Assembly (NCBI GenBank): GCA_009599575.1
Contig: VWND01000002.1
Span: 744,001 to 808,000, forward strand
Origin: Blumeriella jaapii
Taxonomy: Eukaryota > Ascomycota > Leotiomycetes > Helotiales > Drepanopezizaceae
DNA: 64,000 nt
Direction of reading: 5' to 3'
The notes below the pieces were generated by a model. It was not told the origin of the DNA, ran no database searches, and saw nothing but the letters and a program-made list of their open reading frames with translations. Below, piece by piece: positions 34,718-47,337 of this stretch; the first letter of the stretch is position 1; each line of letters starts with the position of its first letter. A program made the position numbers and the translations under genes.

Positions 34718-36469
34718 CTACACGCCACTCTCCCACGGCAACGCGAACGTCCCCACCCATTCTTCAACCTCGCTCCTCAACTGCACAATCTCGCGCTCAT
34801 TCTCGCCCTCGCCCAGATAATCCAAGAATGCTCTCACGCTCGCAGGGTTCTTCTTCCCCTTCGCCTCTGCCGCCTCCTTCGCCGTCTTGGCCAGCCGTTG
34901 CGCAATCATGACAGATCGGTTAACCACATCCGCCACCCTCACAAAGTCCGCCGGCTGGAAGCCTCGTGTCGTCATAGCAGGCGTGCCCATACGAAGACCA
35001 CCAGGCTTGAGCGCGGATCTGTCGCCAGGCACAGTGTTCTTGTTGGAAGCCACACCGACGAGCTCGAGAACTCGCTCGACACGCGCGCCGTCTACGCCTT
35101 GGGGCTTCAGGTCCACAAGAACGAGGTGGTTGTCCGTGCCGCCCGAGACGATAGAGTAACCGTGCCCACCTTTGTCCTTGGGATCACTGAGGCGCTTGGC
35201 GAAGGCTTTTGCGTTGAGGAGGACGGCTTCTTGATACGCTCTGAACTCGGGGCTTTGGGCTTGCTTGAGGGCTACTGCCAACGCAGTAATGGTGTGATTG
35301 TGAGGCCCACCCTGGTGCCCTGGGAATACTGCGGCGTTGATTGGGTCTTCCAGGTTCCATTGCTCTTGCTCTCCCGTCTTCGGGTTGGTTCGTCTTACTC
35401 CCTTTCTGAAGAAGATCATGGCACCTCTGGGGCCACGGAGGGATTTGTGTGTCGTGGTCGTAACGATGTCTGCGTATTCGAAGGGAGAGGGGACAACTTT
35501 TGCTGCTACCAGGCCTGAGATATGTGCCATGTCTGCCAAAAGATATGCGCCAACCTTGTCGGCAATCTCTCGCATACGGTCATACTCGATCAGTCTACTG
35601 TACGCAGATGTACCGGCAACGATAATCTTCGGCCTGTAGAGTGTAGCTAGCTCCTCCAACTTGGCGTAGTCGATTAGACCTGTAGATTCGTCCAGACGGT
35701 AAGGAACGGTTTCGAAGTACTTGGAAATGGCTGAGATTTTCCTCGTAGGTGTTTGATATCCGTGCGAGAGATGTCCGCCATGTGGCAAATCCAAGCCCAT
35801 TATTCGATCATGTACATTGAGTAGAGCAGAATATGCGTAGAGATTCGCAGGAGATCCGGACAAAGCTATGGCTGTTAGTGAGACTCAAGATAGGGCGGGG
35901 TGATGTGTACGTTGAACATTGACGCCCCATTCTGAATCTTTCACCCCGAAAGTCTGCAAGGCGCGCGATTGACACAGAAGTTCTGACTGATCAATAAACT
36001 CGTTGCCACCGTAGTATCTCGCTCCTGGGTAGCCCTCGGAGTATTTGTCTGGAAGTAGTCAGCCCTGGGCTACCGCGCGTGTGACCCAGACGTACTTTGC
36101 ATAACACTTCCTAGGGCATCCAGCACAGCCTGCGAAGTGAAGTTCTCGGAGGGGATGAGGTTGATGAAGTGCTTCTGCCTCTTTTTCTCCTGCACCGTGT
36201 GTTAACAGCGGCCAATCAGGGGGGCGAAAGAGCAGACGTACATTCTGGAGGATCTCGTAGATAGCCGGGTCGGCATGTTCAAGATTTGCGGCAAGTAACT
36301 AATAGAACTGTGAGCCTGGAAGTTTGCAGAGGATGTGATTGTCTAGCCGTACCTTCTGCTGAGACTCTGCGGTCACGGAGGATGCAGCTCGCCTTAGACC
36401 ACATACTGGCACTGTTCTGCGAGCGGCGAGCCCCACCAAGGACCTCGAAGCTCCCTTGAAAAGAGACAT
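34718..36469 (-). CDS. SHM1: serine hydroxymethyltransferase, mitochondrial
   Basis: Five exons (36469-36353, 36298-36242, 36189-36096, 36048-35911, 35865-34718) give 517 residues. The first exon is a typical presequence, [18 protein letters not shown] followed by [14 protein letters not shown]: many R/S/A, no acidic residues. The core begins [17 protein letters not shown], followed by [51 protein letters not shown] and [15 protein letters not shown]. The PLP-lysine motif [15 protein letters not shown] is intact, and C-terminal [14 protein letters not shown] is family-typical. It converts serine plus THF to glycine plus 5,10-methylene-THF in the matrix, feeding C1-THF synthase encoded at the start of this window. 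The acceptor at 35866 (CATAG) was chosen over one 6 nt earlier because it gives QPLSGSPAN exactly. Confidence 0.95.
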
Positions 36470-37280
36470 GACAATCTGCAGCCAGCGGTGGTGTTTCCTG
36501 AAGCTGGAGGGAGTTGCAATCTTTCCCGGCGGGGAGCATAAAGATAAAGAATTATTTCTGTCAAGCAACATTCCCCGCCATGGATGGGCGTAACATCTAG
36601 CGCCGTGGGGCGCACAAGAGAACCATGCATCTACAGTACAGTACTGTACCTACACAAAGGTAAAGCAGAAGAGGGGCAATCAATTGTCTCTACGACAGGT
36701 ACCGTGCAGCTCTGGCTTCTGCTACTTTCCTGATTACACACAATCGTCTTTTGAACCATTGTTTCAAGACTCAAGACTCACTCACGTATAGAAGTAGGTG
36801 CCGGCTGGTGGTTCTTCCACTCTTGTGCTTCACCCGTTCAGGATAGACTCGCGCGCGAGCTTCCCTTAAAGGCAAAATGGACTTGAGGCAATGAAATGCC
36901 CACGTAACAGACCGACTTTTGGGCGAAAGGGCTTGGCCCTTTAACCCCTCTCACAGTCCATGTTGCCGAACGTTATCTTGAGGCCGATACTTTGGCAGGC
37001 CTGAGGCGGTATGCTTTTCCCCTGCACAGCGGCATCGAGCCAAGCTTGACCCTCGCATCCTTATCGGCAGGCCTGGTCCGAGAGAAACCTGGGAGCCAAA
37101 TGGCGAGCTTGTTCAATCCGTAAAACTCACACACCGTCATGTCCATCTCTGCTTGAAGATCGTGTATTCATTCCGTGCAGATGCAAGAAAGACTAGTAAA
37201 AGCAGCCGGCCCGATCAAGTAAGCCCTGCCTGCCAAATACACTCCACTCCGTATGCTACCACCATCCGAAAAGCAATCCC
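36470..37280. other. intergenic region between SHM1 and RPL19
   Basis: About 0.8 kb upstream of SHM1 and downstream of RPL19. It contains one GTAC palindrome cluster and no coding sequence that I can support. Confidence 0.55.
36632..36649. repeat. GTAC palindrome motif
   Basis: TACAGTACAGTACTGTAC, 160 bp upstream of the SHM1 ATG. Confidence 0.85.
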
Positions 37281-38118
37281 TTACTTCGTCTCGGTCTCCT
37301 CTTCGTCGCCAAATTGTGCGCGGTGCTTGGCCTCAGCTCTCTCCATCTTACGCTCACGAGCAGCCTTGGTCTTCGCACGCTTGGCGTCCATCTCCTCCTT
37401 CAGGACTCTCTCACGGGCCTTCTCAGCCTTGGCTCGGTGGATCTATGAAGACGTCGTCAGCCCTGAAACACAGGTCTACTTCTCCTGTCACATGAACTTA
37501 CGTGCTCAACCAATGCTCGCTTGTGCTTGAAGGTGTTACCCTTGCTCAAGTGGTAGAGCTCGTGGTAGAGGTGCTTGTCGATCTTGCCGCTGGCACGGTA
37601 CTTAACGAGGAGACGGCGGAGGACTCGGAGACGGCGCATCCAGACAACTTGGCTATGAAGAGCATCAGAATTCGCGCCCCAACGCCACTCCCACACAGGG
37701 TGTAGCATACCTAGGCATACGGGCGTCCGCAGTACCCTTTCTCTTTCCGAAACCACGGTGTCTTCCAATACGTCGAGCAGCGGTGATTTCGCGCGCACGG
37801 GATCGGGAGTGCATGGTGACGGGCTTCTTGATGATGAGGCCATCTGCAACGAGCTTGCGAATCGTTTGGCGGGAGTTGGCGTTGGAGATCTCGCTGGTCT
37901 CATTGGGGTCGAGCCAGATCTTGCGCTTTCCGCAGCCGACGACGGAGGCCGCCAGGCGCTTCTGGGTGGTGAGGTTGACCCTACCGGAAGAATATCATAT
38001 TAGCAATTGTCGTTGACAGGTCTTTGACGCATCTCGATTTCGAGGATAACATGGCGGCGGGGAGGTTAAGAAAGGCTTCATATCGCGACGGTGTTCGGGC
38101 TGCTTGCTCTGCTTACAT
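37281..38118 (-). CDS. RPL19: 60S ribosomal protein eL19
   Basis: Four exons (38118-38117, 37980-37711, 37652-37502, 37442-37281) give 194 residues. The protein reads [20 protein letters not shown], then [51 protein letters not shown] and [18 protein letters not shown]: the full eL19 signature, with a basic helical tail ending EEETETK. It is a core protein of the large cytosolic subunit. The first exon contributes only the bases AT of the start codon; the G comes from exon 2 after an intron of 136 nt (donor GTAAGC, acceptor GGTAG). Introns next to the start codon are common in fungal ribosomal protein genes, but one that splits it is easily mis-annotated. Confidence 0.95.
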
Positions 38119-38186
38119 CTTGACCGTGTTGTTGTTGTCGTCGAGGGATGGTCGTCGAGTGTCGTTGCGGAGGGAAATTTCGGAGG

Positions 38187-38197
38187 TCTAGGGTTTT
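38187..38197. promoter_or_regulatory. telobox-like element (AAACCCTAG) upstream of RPL19
   Basis: Plus-strand TCTAGGGTTTT, i.e. AAAACCCTAGA towards RPL19, 69-79 bp before the start codon. TTAGGG-type boxes bound by Tbf1-family proteins are known regulators of ribosomal protein genes in many fungi; the match here is close but not exact. Confidence 0.45.
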
Positions 38198-38220
38198 GCA
38201 AAATGGAGCATGGTGCGAGC

Positions 38221-38229
38221 GTCACGTGG
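38221..38229. promoter_or_regulatory. GTCACGTGG (CACGTG, Cbf1-type) upstream of RPL19
   Basis: A bHLH/Cbf1-type CACGTG core in the context GTCACGTGG, about 105 bp before the RPL19 start. The same nonamer lies 130 bp before the uL24m gene at 62064. Confidence 0.5.
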
Positions 38230-38301
38230 CGGTGGCGGTACCGCGGGCCAACTTCGATTGGCCCCCACAAGAAGCTACCAACATCCTAGCTGGGTCGGCT
38301 C

Positions 38302-38324
38302 GTACTGTACAGTACGTACAGTAC
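38302..38324. repeat. GTAC palindrome motif
   Basis: Perfect GTACTGTACAGTAC followed by a second half-copy, CGTACAGTAC, about 185-205 bp upstream of RPL19. Confidence 0.85.
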
Positions 38325-38674
38325 AATCAATTGAGGGGGAAAACGAAAAGGACCCGTCCCTCGATACAGCTCTTCGAAAGAAAATGTGAGGCCATACAAA
38401 AGTTGGAATAGTCTCAGCCACATTATCACCATGTGTTCCAGCCTGGTCCTGGAGCTCAGGGACCGACGGATGGCCTGGACGGCGAATGAATGATATCACA
38501 AAGTGCGTTGTTCATGACTTCCCGAACCAGGAAAACACATTGAACTTGAACCATTCAGCTGGACACATCGTGTGAGAAGCATTTAATAGATAGCTGTCTT
38601 CACCGCAATGCAAGGCAAGCAGTGCAACAGCCGCTTTTCCCACTTCCCCGATACGTAGCTCCCGGAAAGTCATG

Positions 38675-41600
38675 CTACTCATCGAATACACTATCTCCGA
38701 GGTCAACCTTTCCGATACTCCAGATCTCTCGCTCATCATCAACTTCATCGTTCGACAGTCCCAAGCCTCCTTGTCCGCCTTCTGCTTCCTTTCGCTCTCG
38801 GGCAGTGCTACCAAGTCTCAGCGCTACACGCTTGAAGTAATCCTGCATACTTCTCTTCTGGTTCGCAGGTAAGTCGTGAGTGGATATGTACTTGTCGAAC
38901 ACCTTGCTCTCATCGTCGACAACGTTGAACAGGGCCATAAATGCAGCTTCGGCAGCGAGCTTGACGGGGATGACGGGATCTCGTACGCTGGAGAATACTG
39001 GAGGTGCTAATAGAGGCAAGTGCGGTCGGACAACCTCCATGTGGTGGCGACAGATGGTGCGAATAACTACCAGAGAGAGGCGGCGTATGTCCACAGAGTT
39101 GCCAGGTTGGATCAAAGTAGCCAGTGTCTCAAACAACGGCTTGATGACTTCGTAATCACCACTGCGACTGTCTAGGAGAAGATATTTGCCTGCGGCAAGA
39201 ACAGAGTTGTCGGAAATGAAGTTCTACACTTGTTAGTAAGCGAAACGAAAAAGAGGTTGTTTTCCTTACATTCTTGCTCGTCATACCTTGACATACGGCT
39301 TGTGGAAGGTCACCTGCAAAGGCCGTTTCGGTCAAGGAGGTCGGAGCTTCCAAAAGCACGGCGTTCAGAGCAAGAACAGACGACTGGCTGAAGTGATTCG
39401 GCAAGACCCGGTTCTTGATGAGATTGCTGGCGCTGTCTACAGGGACATTCTTGATCAGAGCACCGAGTAATTTGGCATTGGTGATGCCCATGGAAACGTC
39501 GTTGTCTTCAGGATCCGTGTCGATGAGACTGAGAACGGCGCCTCTAGACGCCTCGCTCATGTTGGCTCCTGCCTTGCTGATGACCTCATAAAGTGCTTTT
39601 AGCATAGCATTGCGGACTCCCGTATCCGACGTTCGCGATCCAGTAACAAGCTCGGCAATCAAAGGGTCGATACGAGGTGTCAATGTGATTAGAGTGCCCA
39701 GCGCTTTCGCTGCTCTTGTCCTCAGAACCTCGCTCGATGTGTCAGCCAATGACTTGGCAAATGTTCTCTGCAGTTGGGGCAAGAAAGGCTTCAGGAACGT
39801 CGGGATTTTCTGGAGAAGATTGTTCAAAGTCAAGAGAATTGCAGCCTTGACATCGACCGATCGCTCGGACACAACTCGGATGAGAGGTCCGGTAATCTGG
39901 GTGACAAACGGCTTGAGGGCGTCTCCACTCGTTCGATCGACAATGTCTGAGATCCCAAGAGCAGATTGTGTTCTCTGCTCGGGGGTACCATTCATCAGAC
40001 CTTGCAGGAAGATTGGTAAAATGGCGTTGATACCCTTCGGCAGTGAAAACCCAGCAAGATCTGCGCCTGCCACACCCACGTGTTGTAAGATTTGCCGAGT
40101 AGAATAGACAAGTGCCTCCATCTCTTCCTTTTTTAAGCGTTTCGTGAACTCGGAAAGCGCAGTCCAAGCGGCCTTGACGACCTCCTTGTCGCTGTCATCG
40201 AAAGAGATAAGTAGAGCGCGAATGATGTCTTGATTGTAGCGAGAATAGTCGACTGAGGTGGAAGTGAAAAATTTGGCCAGATGATAGTCTGTTGCAGCTC
40301 TTCTTCTATGATCATCATGCTTTACAAGTGCAAGCAAGACACTCATAGCAGTGTTCAAGCCGTCAAACTCATCAATGGAAAGGACGACAGTGTCAAAAGA
40401 TGCATTGAGGTCCGCAAGGAGCTCATCGTCTTCGCACGAAACAATGTTGTCCATCAGAGCATTCAAGATACTTGGTAAGCGCCGCGTCATGGCCGATCCT
40501 GCGACGGTGGATAGGGAAGCAAGAGCCTTGGCGTTGAAGGAGGTTATTGGAGATGTGGTTAGAGTTGGTATCAAGTTCGGAAGGATGATGTTGGATCGAG
40601 TGGTCTCCGTGAGCAGTGTCAACAGTGCAGAGAGTGCATTGTCGGCTTCGTTTTCGGTTCGCAATAAGTTCAAAAGGTAAGGCAGGACCTGGTTCACAGC
40701 ACGCTTGCCCAAGATCTGCTGCAAAGAGTCAAAGGCTTCAGCAGCAGCCTCTCGGACATCCTCATCGGGATCAGTCAGAGCAGCCCGCACAACTGAGATA
40801 AGAGTCTTCTCGTGATCCTCTAGTGCATCTGGGGATGCAGAAGATATCAGTTCGCGCAAAGCAATACAGATACCTTGCTTGGCATCTGTATCGCTAGAAG
40901 TTTGGAGTCCCTCCTCAAGCGTCGGCAAAAGAGTGGACAGGACACCGTCACCAGCTTTTCTTATGAGTTCTCCAAGTGCATTACCAGCAATAACCTTCTG
41001 CTCCATATTGGAACTTCCCAATCTTCGAATGATGAGTTGTGAGAGCGTTGGTATCAGCTCCTTCAGTGTTCTCGGGCCCCCTCTGCTTTTCAATCAGTGA
41101 TTGCCAATATGAAAATGATGCACGAAGAACATAAAATGAGTTTTGAGAACACGACAGATTAATAAAGACGACTCCACATCCAGCGCTCCAGGCGTTCCAG
41201 AAAAGCAAAGTTATGATAGTCGCCTCAATTGAGGAAAGAATCATGCATGGACCATTTTAGACGGGGGTTGAAAAGGAAGGGTACTACTGACTGAACGATT
41301 GCTTTCCATACATCAACAGCGGCACTGCGGACCAAGCCAGAAGTATCGCAGCGACAAATGTAAAGTGACGAAAGCACTTTGTTTCTTTTCTCTTCGCCCA
41401 GAACCTCCAGGAGGGACACTCCTGCTTCTTGTGCGCCCTCTTCAATATCATCGGCTTCTTGAGTGCTCGAAATACCAGTAAGGTTGAACAACAAATCTCC
41501 AACCAGCTCAACAGAGCTGAGACGAATTCTGTAACTGTCGTCTGCGAGACCTCGCTCAAGTTCTGGAAGCAAAAGATCAATAGATTTTGTCGCAAAATTT

Positions 41601-44600
41601 TTGACAAGCAGACGACCGGCACGAAGGGAGGTATCACGAATTGACTCAACCTCATCTGCAAGACCAGCCAAGATAGGCGGGATGATTTTGCTCAAGTAGT
41701 TGGCAAAGCTGTTACCAAAACAGACGGGCAAGAAGATGAAGAGGGACATGAAGCCCTCACGAACAGAAGGCTTGGAAGATCCGACATTTTGAAGGATCGT
41801 AGGCAAGGTCTCCTCGAGTCGGCCAGTTCCGAGACCTGCAAGAACTTCACTGAGAGCTTGGGCAGATCCAAGTCGGTCGCCAGCACCTGTATCTGACTTC
41901 AAAGTCTGCATAAGACCTGGGATAAGATCTGGGAGCGCATCTTCGCCCAATTTTTCGATCAGAGAGCCAAGAGCTTTCGACGCGGTAGCGCGAGTTGTTG
42001 GAACTGGATCGACCACAGCAATTTTGAGACCAACAACCATATTCGGTAGATGAGCGATGAGGTCTTTTCGTTCTGTGAGATGCGCCAAGCTGCCAATGAC
42101 TTGCGCAGATTTTCGCTTCGTGGCGGAACGGTCTCCGAGGCCTCGTTCTAGGATACGAGCCACGAGGGCAAGAGATGGAGCGTCAAGATAATGGACAAAA
42201 GAAACTTTGATCAGGGCATCTAAAGCACCGTCCGTGTACTTGGTAGGATCGCTCAGGGCCTTAAGCAAAACATCGACTAAGCCTTTGATTTCGGGGTTGT
42301 TGATTACCTCGCCGAATCGCTTGAGACTCCTATTGGCAGCGAGTCGGACTTCCTTATGACTATCATTGAGAACACCAGTCAAGGGCGGGATGATCTCGGG
42401 AAGACTTTGGGCGAGTTGCTGTGGGTCGAGGTAAGCCATGGCACCCAGAAGATCGCATGCACCCTTTTTGCTTCGCCACTGCTGGTCATCAAGACCATCT
42501 AGCAGAGTGGGTAAAATTCGCTTCACACCATAGGAACTAAGGCGGGCAAAACAGGCCTTCGCAGCTTCCAAGCAACCGTCCCGCACGTCAGCACTGGCAT
42601 CACCAAAGCTCTGGAGCAGCTGAGGTACGATCTGGATGACATATGGCTCAAACACACGTCCCAAGACAGTGGATAGAAGTTCATACGCTAGCAATGCGCC
42701 CTCTCGATGGTTGACATCCTTTTTGTTTTCGATACCGCTCTTCAATGTTGACATAATTCTGAACTCTCTCAGAGCGGAAATTCCTTTGCCATGCACAATT
42801 CCAGCAAGGCCATACGCGGCACCACGTCGGCCAGCATACTTCTTTGAGTTATAGAGACGCTCAAGGACGTGTTGAATGTATTCGTGTGTGTTGTCGTTCG
42901 ATGCTCGCACGAGGGGTGGTAAGCATTCAGCAACTGCGTACTGTACAGCTTCGGAGGGTGTGCTAAGCGTTTCTAATAATCTCTGGACGACCTTGGGAAC
43001 GCGAGAGTCCCCTGCCTTCAGGTGTCGAGCTAGCGCCCCGTACATGATGATAACGGCCTCATTGACTCTATCTGCGAAATCAGAACCCTTGTCTGGAGCT
43101 TCAAGAGTCTGCTCGAATGTCGTCATAAGAGCCTCGACCTTGTTTTTGCCATGAAGTGCGATGATGGTAACAGCAGCATCGACCATCTCATCTCGTACTT
43201 TCGGGTTTCTGTCGCCGAGAGGTCCCTGATCGATGAGAAAGTGTAAGAAGTCGTCCAGAAGGCTTGCCTCAAAGATAGAAGCAAGCTCTTTGAAAGCTAG
43301 AGCAATTCCGTTTCTAGCCTCCCATGGGTCTGAAAGATCTGTTTTCTTGGGCATACCATACTCGTCAAGCTGAGGAACGCGGGGTTTTGCCAACTCCTGA
43401 TACCGAGACTCTAGTCGTGACAGTATTTCAGAAAACGCCGATAGCTGTATCTTTACTGCCTCTGCTAGAGATCGTGCTGCAGCTCTTCTGAGTTGTTTGT
43501 CGACACTTTCGAGATATGGTAACATTCTGAAAGGTGTGTCTGCCGATATCCTGAAGTCGCTTTCTTCCCAGATCTCTCTGCCGATCTCTACATTCTCTTG
43601 AACATCGTCGTGGCATGCCAGCCAAATTTCCTCCGAGAAGTCGAACTCACTCATATCAATATCGGCGCTGATAGACTGCAGAACTGATGTTCGGACGGAG
43701 ATTTGGGGAACAGTGGCACCTTGTGCAAGGATGGCGATCTCCTCGTTAGTGATGTTTGGCGCCAGGCATCGGCAAAGGTCTGCCAAGCAATCCTTGACAA
43801 TTTTGTAGTGTTGATTGTAGGTTTGCATAGAATAAATCAGGTGAGACAGGACTTCCTCGCGTGGTACGAGGATATCAGAGCAAGCATCGGTATGGAATGT
43901 GAGAAATTCCAGAGCTAATACGAGCTGAGCCTCTGCATCATCAGCCTCGCCAAAGCCGCCCTTCTGGAGCACCAAGAAAACTAGAGGAAGAATGTAAGTC
44001 AAGGAAACAGTGTCGAAGGGACGCTGCTCTCCAGAAAAGCGAAGCCGGTACAAGACTCGGGTGATAAGAGCGCCCAGTGGTTCCTGGACGAGATTCTCTG
44101 GCAGATGAGGAACATCTAGAGCTCTCAAAGTTGCTATGCCAATAAATGGTCTTAAGGCACCAATGCGGCTTGGTAATCGTCCTGCACACAAAACATACGT
44201 ATCAGGAGCAGCATTCGCAGTTATTAATCCCGCACCGGAAGTTATGATGTTCACCAAAGCTTTCACAGCGGGGCCCATCCACAGGCCTGCTTCTGTTGGT
44301 GGACCGGTTGCCAGACTCTTGATGATTCCGATTCCACGCAAGATTTTCGCCTCCAGGTGCCGAATCTCGAGACGAATGCTGGCTTCTTTCTTGAGCTGAG
44401 CCTTGACCTTCGCAGTCTCCTCAGGCGTCAGTTTTTTCTGCTGTCCCTTCTTCTGCGCAAGTTGTGTTCTTAACTCTTCTTCCCATTTAAGGGTATCGTA
44501 GTCTTTGGTATTCTTGTTCGGAACATAGCTTTGCGATTTTGAAGCAAGCACATCCACAAAAGCGGTACCTTCTTCCGTCCGGAAAATAGCCGCCTCTGTT

Positions 44601-47090
44601 GGACCGACACTGGCTAGCTTGGATGGATCAAGATCACTTTTGATGAGATCCACTATCCGAGATGTCATAACATCAGGTGCAACGAAAGCCAGTTCAGCAG
44701 CCGCGTTGAAAGCTGCAGTTTTGACGCTTTCAGATCGTTGACCATTTTCCTGCTTCCGAATTAGATGACAGAATTCCACATAGCTACTGGCTATACTTAC
44801 CGACTCGCTGAAGCTGGTGCAATCGAGGATTTGCTGCAGCAAAGCGTCTCCAGACTCTCGCGCCAAGTCTCCTGGGTCAACCTCGACACGGAGACATAGT
44901 TTGATCCAACTGACTTGTGGTAATAATTCTGGACGCGCCAAGACCAACAAGGAGACCATCTGTTGTGTCCGAACTTCAAATCCAACTTGACTGCCTAGTC
45001 TAATCAATTCTGCTGCTGACAGGCAGATTGAATTGACGACCATGTGCAAATTCTGAGTATCAGTCTTTGCAGCTGCGACAGCAGTATCTTTCTCACCTGC
45101 TTCGACCGCATGTTGCCACTTCCAGAGTCCGTTAACAATGATGGAAGAAATACGTGCGGGATCACGAGTATAGATCTGTGACAGAGAACGTGAAGCAGCT
45201 TTCCGAATTTCTGGTTGAACGCTAGATGAACAAATACAGAATATCATAGCTTGGGACCAAGCGACTGCGACTGCTGAATCAGAATCCAGGCCAGCAAGCC
45301 CTCCCGATGCAGAAGATAGAGCTCGAATGAACCACTTGAAATCATCGCCGCTGGAGAGTTTTCCATAGATGCGCTGATTGAGCAAGTACGATGGTTTTGG
45401 TTCCATCGTTAGTGCTTGCTGCTCAATCTGGGCCTTTTTCAGTGCTGCATCTACTTTCGCGTTCAAGCATATGGAGAGTCTCGAAGATGAAATGGCTGTG
45501 AGTACGTAAGCACTGGTAACGAGACCTGACTGTGCAGCTGCGAGAGGATTCGTAATGACTTCTTGCCATGTCGCCATCAGTGCTGGTATAGTAGACTCAG
45601 CAAGTTTGAGAAACTTGGACTTCAGAATTTCTGCGTCACTGGTAGCCCAGAATAGTTCCCCAAGTCGCATAGTCCACAATTTTTTGATTGGCACCTTCTT
45701 GTCGGAGAGGCCCTTGACGAAAGTGTCGACTACTTGCTTGTCGATATCTAAATCATTAAGCAATCCCCAAGTGACATAATGTAGAATAGTTGAAGTCTCC
45801 GAGTAAAGTGCGGCTTCGTTCGCTTCTTTCCCGGCAATGACAGCCATTGCAGGTGCAACATGAGTGACCGTGACCTCTGAAGGAGGCAAGACAGCCAGCA
45901 TATCGGCGTGGTATGCTCTCTGTTCAGCAGAAGCTAATTTACCAGTTCTTAAAGGAGTAAGAACTTCTTGGGCGATCTGAGTGATCAACTCCGCGTTGTG
46001 GCTTTTGAGAACGGCGGCTTTAAATGCAGAGAAAGCTCCCTGGCGTACCACAGCATTCGTAGATCTTGTATTGGCAAGTAGCGGTTTCAACAAATTGCTC
46101 AAAAGGGCGCTCGAGAGATCAAGGGAAACAGGTAAGGAATTGAAAAGCGGAGTGAGCAGATCATTGAGCACAATTTCGGGGGCGCGAAGAAGGGCCTTCT
46201 CAAGAGCCGGGACAAGTACCTTCTCCATGTCTTCCGAAGTTGTAAAAGCTTCAAAGAAGTCTCCCAACGCCTCCGATATGTGACCAGGTAATGGAGCACG
46301 CGATCCAATGATTTCTCGAATGTAGAAAGTATAGTAATCGGAGGTCTTGGTCGACAGTACTTCCTTGGCCTCGGGTTTTCTTGAACACACTCCAGCGATA
46401 ACTCCCAGCATGACGGCGTTTCTTGCAGAAGGTTGTGGTCCTTTCGAAGAAATCATGCGTACAACTTCCTCAATAGCTTTTGCTCCCACATCATTCTTCG
46501 AGAATACTTTCCGCAGTGCACGTCTGGTGACAACCAGCGCCGTCTGCTTCACATTGGATCTTGTCGTCCCGCCGAGACAAAGTTCTAGAGCCCGGGCGTT
46601 GCTTTCGATGACCAAGAGGCCCCATTTCTCCCAGAATGCTGTGCCAGCAATCTCCTGCAGAAGAACGCTACACCATTCGACCAGGACGAACGCATTGCCA
46701 GGAGCCAGCCCTTGTTTTGTAGTTTCCGTATGGACGGCGTGAACGAATTCCGCCAATGCTTCGGGAGCACATCCCGAATGGAAAACCGCCCGTAAACATC
46801 GTTGCACAGCTCGTCGTGAATTTCGATCTTGGTAGAATGGGTACGTGGTAAAAAGTAATCGCAGTAAGGGCGGGAGGAGCTGCTGGTCAACTTCTGACAA
46901 GCAAACAAATCAGCTTATGTTCCATGTGCAGTGATCTGTTCCCGAGATGCTAACCATTGTTCGAGAGCCTTGCTTCAAGCGTGTGTAGGCCGCCTAAACG
47001 TGTGGTGGTAGAGGAGGAAGTCAGTGATGCTTTAGTAGCACTGAGATCCAAATCTGCCCCACTAATGCCGTTGACCTCCACCTCAGTCAT
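38675..47090 (-). CDS. GCN1: eIF2-alpha kinase activator GCN1
   Basis: Four exons (47090-46955, 46893-41292, 41082-39270, 39223-38675) give 2699 residues; yeast Gcn1 has 2672. The protein is HEAT repeats throughout. The central eEF3-like block is clear: AVAECLPPLVRAS, KYAGRRGAAYGLAGIVHGKG, ENKKDVNHREGALLAYELLS, DQQWRSKKGACDLLGAMAYL. The region that binds the Gcn2 RWD domain in yeast follows (DPVPTTRATASKALGSLIEK). Gcn1 sits on stalled or collided ribosomes, with Gcn20, and passes uncharged-tRNA signals to Gcn2. The second intron (41291-41083) is the longest at 209 nt. The exon-2 end at GTTCA|GTCAGT was set by frame. It is head to head with the helicase, 247 bp between start codons. One exonic GTACTGTACAG occurs at about 42938. 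Confidence 0.96.
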
Positions 47091-47337
47091 GTTGTATGTT
47101 CGAGGTGCTGCTCATGACCCAGGGAATACTTGAGTTTGCTTGAAAGTCGGGGTTGAGGGTGGTGGATTCGCGAATTTTATGGCGGCGCGTGAATTATTTC
47201 GAGGTCTGCGTTGACCTGAAATTTACCTACCTCTACTTAGCGACAATCTACAAAAAAGGTAAATGCGGCGTCATCAACAACGCGCGCACCGCGCACCCCG
47301 CACCTGACATTCCACGACATACTCCAGAGTCCTCGTC
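47091..47337. promoter_or_regulatory. bidirectional promoter of GCN1 and DExH helicase
   Basis: Only 247 bp separates the two start codons, so both leaders and promoters overlap here. No clear TATA box is seen. Confidence 0.65.

Larger units (their letters stand above)
38119..38674. other. intergenic region between RPL19 and GCN1
   Basis: About 0.55 kb. It carries the RPL19 promoter elements (listed), one GTAC palindrome cluster, and GCN1 3' flank. Confidence 0.6.
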
